From JAFRXK01 sp045603305 (GTDB lineage Bacteria; Bacillota; Clostridia; Lachnospirales; Lachnospiraceae), in NCBI GenBank assembly GCA_045603305.1, contig JAZULV010000002.1, positions 1 to 24,628 of the forward strand: a stretch of DNA of 24,628 nt. Direction: 5' to 3'. A model generated the notes under the pieces. The model made no database searches, was not told the DNA's origin, and worked only from the letters and a program-made list of their open reading frames with translations. Positions 24,290-24,628 of this stretch are shown here, in pieces. Made by a program: the position numbers and the translations under genes. Position 1 is the first letter of the stretch; every line of letters starts with the position of its first letter.

Positions 24290-24628
24290 ATGGCAGCATA
24301 TCCAACACCACATATTGATGCGAAACCGGAGGATTTTGCAAAGACTGTTCTTATGCCGGGAGACCCGTTAAGAGCGAAGTTTATTGCAGAGAATTTTATT
24401 GATAACCCGGTCCTTGTTAATAATGTACGAGGAGTTCAGGGATATACCGGAACTTATAAAGGAGAAAAGGTATCTGTTATGGCAAGCGGTATGGGCATGC
24501 CATCAATCGGAATATACAGCTTCGAATTATACAAGCACTTTGGTGTACAGAATATTATCCGTGTTGGTAGTGCTGGTGCAATCAGCAAAAACGTTAACGT
24601 AAGAGATATTGTAATCGGAATGGGTGCA
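24290..24628 (+). CDS. deoD: Purine nucleoside phosphorylase DeoD (partial)
   Basis: The ATG follows AGGAGG (24276-24281) and 113 codons are present before the window edge, about half of a 235-residue DeoD. The start AAYPTPHIDAKPEDFAKTVL, the phosphate-binding MPGDPLRAKFIAENF, YTGTYKGEKV, GMGMPSIGIYSFELY and RVGSAGAI are those of the hexameric NP-I family. The enzyme cleaves purine (deoxy)nucleosides with phosphate in salvage. The 3' part lies outside the window. Confidence 0.93.
   Translation, partial: MAAYPTPHIDAKPEDFAKTVLMPGDPLRAKFIAENFIDNPVLVNNVRGVQGYTGTYKGEKVSVMASGMGMPSIGIYSFELYKHFGVQNIIRVGSAGAISKNVNVRDIVIGMGA

Noticed and set aside
24384..24602. Open frame inside deoD in another phase
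   Set aside because: It lies entirely within deoD, whose product is recognisable in its own frame.

Overview
The window reads as a chromosomal segment of a Gram-positive anaerobe of the Clostridia, most likely family Lachnospiraceae. The evidence is an AT-leaning sequence with strong AGGAGG ribosome-binding sites, consensus sigma-A promoters, a T-box leader, tRNA genes without encoded CCA ends, an UPF0735 ACT protein next to hom, and a DUF1848 gene. The species assignment is inference; no rRNA gene is present.

Positions 1-4865 are an accessory, decaying region. It holds a DUF1016 (YhcG-type) PDDEXK nuclease gene ending against the orphaned 3' end of a degV gene, an ORF6N gene broken by an internal deletion and frameshift, an intact DUF1848 gene, a small membrane-anchored protein gene frameshifted at a T run, and a solitary HipA-type kinase gene on the minus strand with a palindrome upstream.

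Positions 5189-8151 hold aspartate-family amino acid genes: a UPF0735 ACT-domain regulator, homoserine dehydrogenase (hom) and aspartate kinase (lysC). After a terminator and a long imperfect palindrome come tex, a YcxB-like membrane protein, and a tRNA-modification block (tsaE, tsaB, rimI, a small zinc-ribbon protein, rnz, tsaD) followed by ispD.

Positions 16138-23434 are the most remarkable part. A sigma-A promoter and T-box leader precede an aspartyl-tRNA synthetase whose reading frame continues without a stop into a complete GatC-like domain (an AspRS-GatC fusion). It is followed by a shortened GatA homologue that has lost all three residues of the Ser-cisSer-Lys amidase triad, an apparently intact GatB, a divergent L-asparaginase-family protein and an AlaX-type alanyl-tRNA editing protein. 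A working hypothesis is a covalently tethered transamidosome for Asn-tRNA(Asn) in which the usual GatA glutaminase is dead, so ammonia comes from elsewhere, possibly from the asparaginase-like protein by analogy with archaeal GatD. No functional evidence is available from sequence alone.

The window ends with five tRNA genes (Pro, Gly, Arg, His, Gln) behind one consensus promoter, all needing 3' processing and CCA addition, and then the start of deoD (purine nucleoside phosphorylase), which runs off the right edge.
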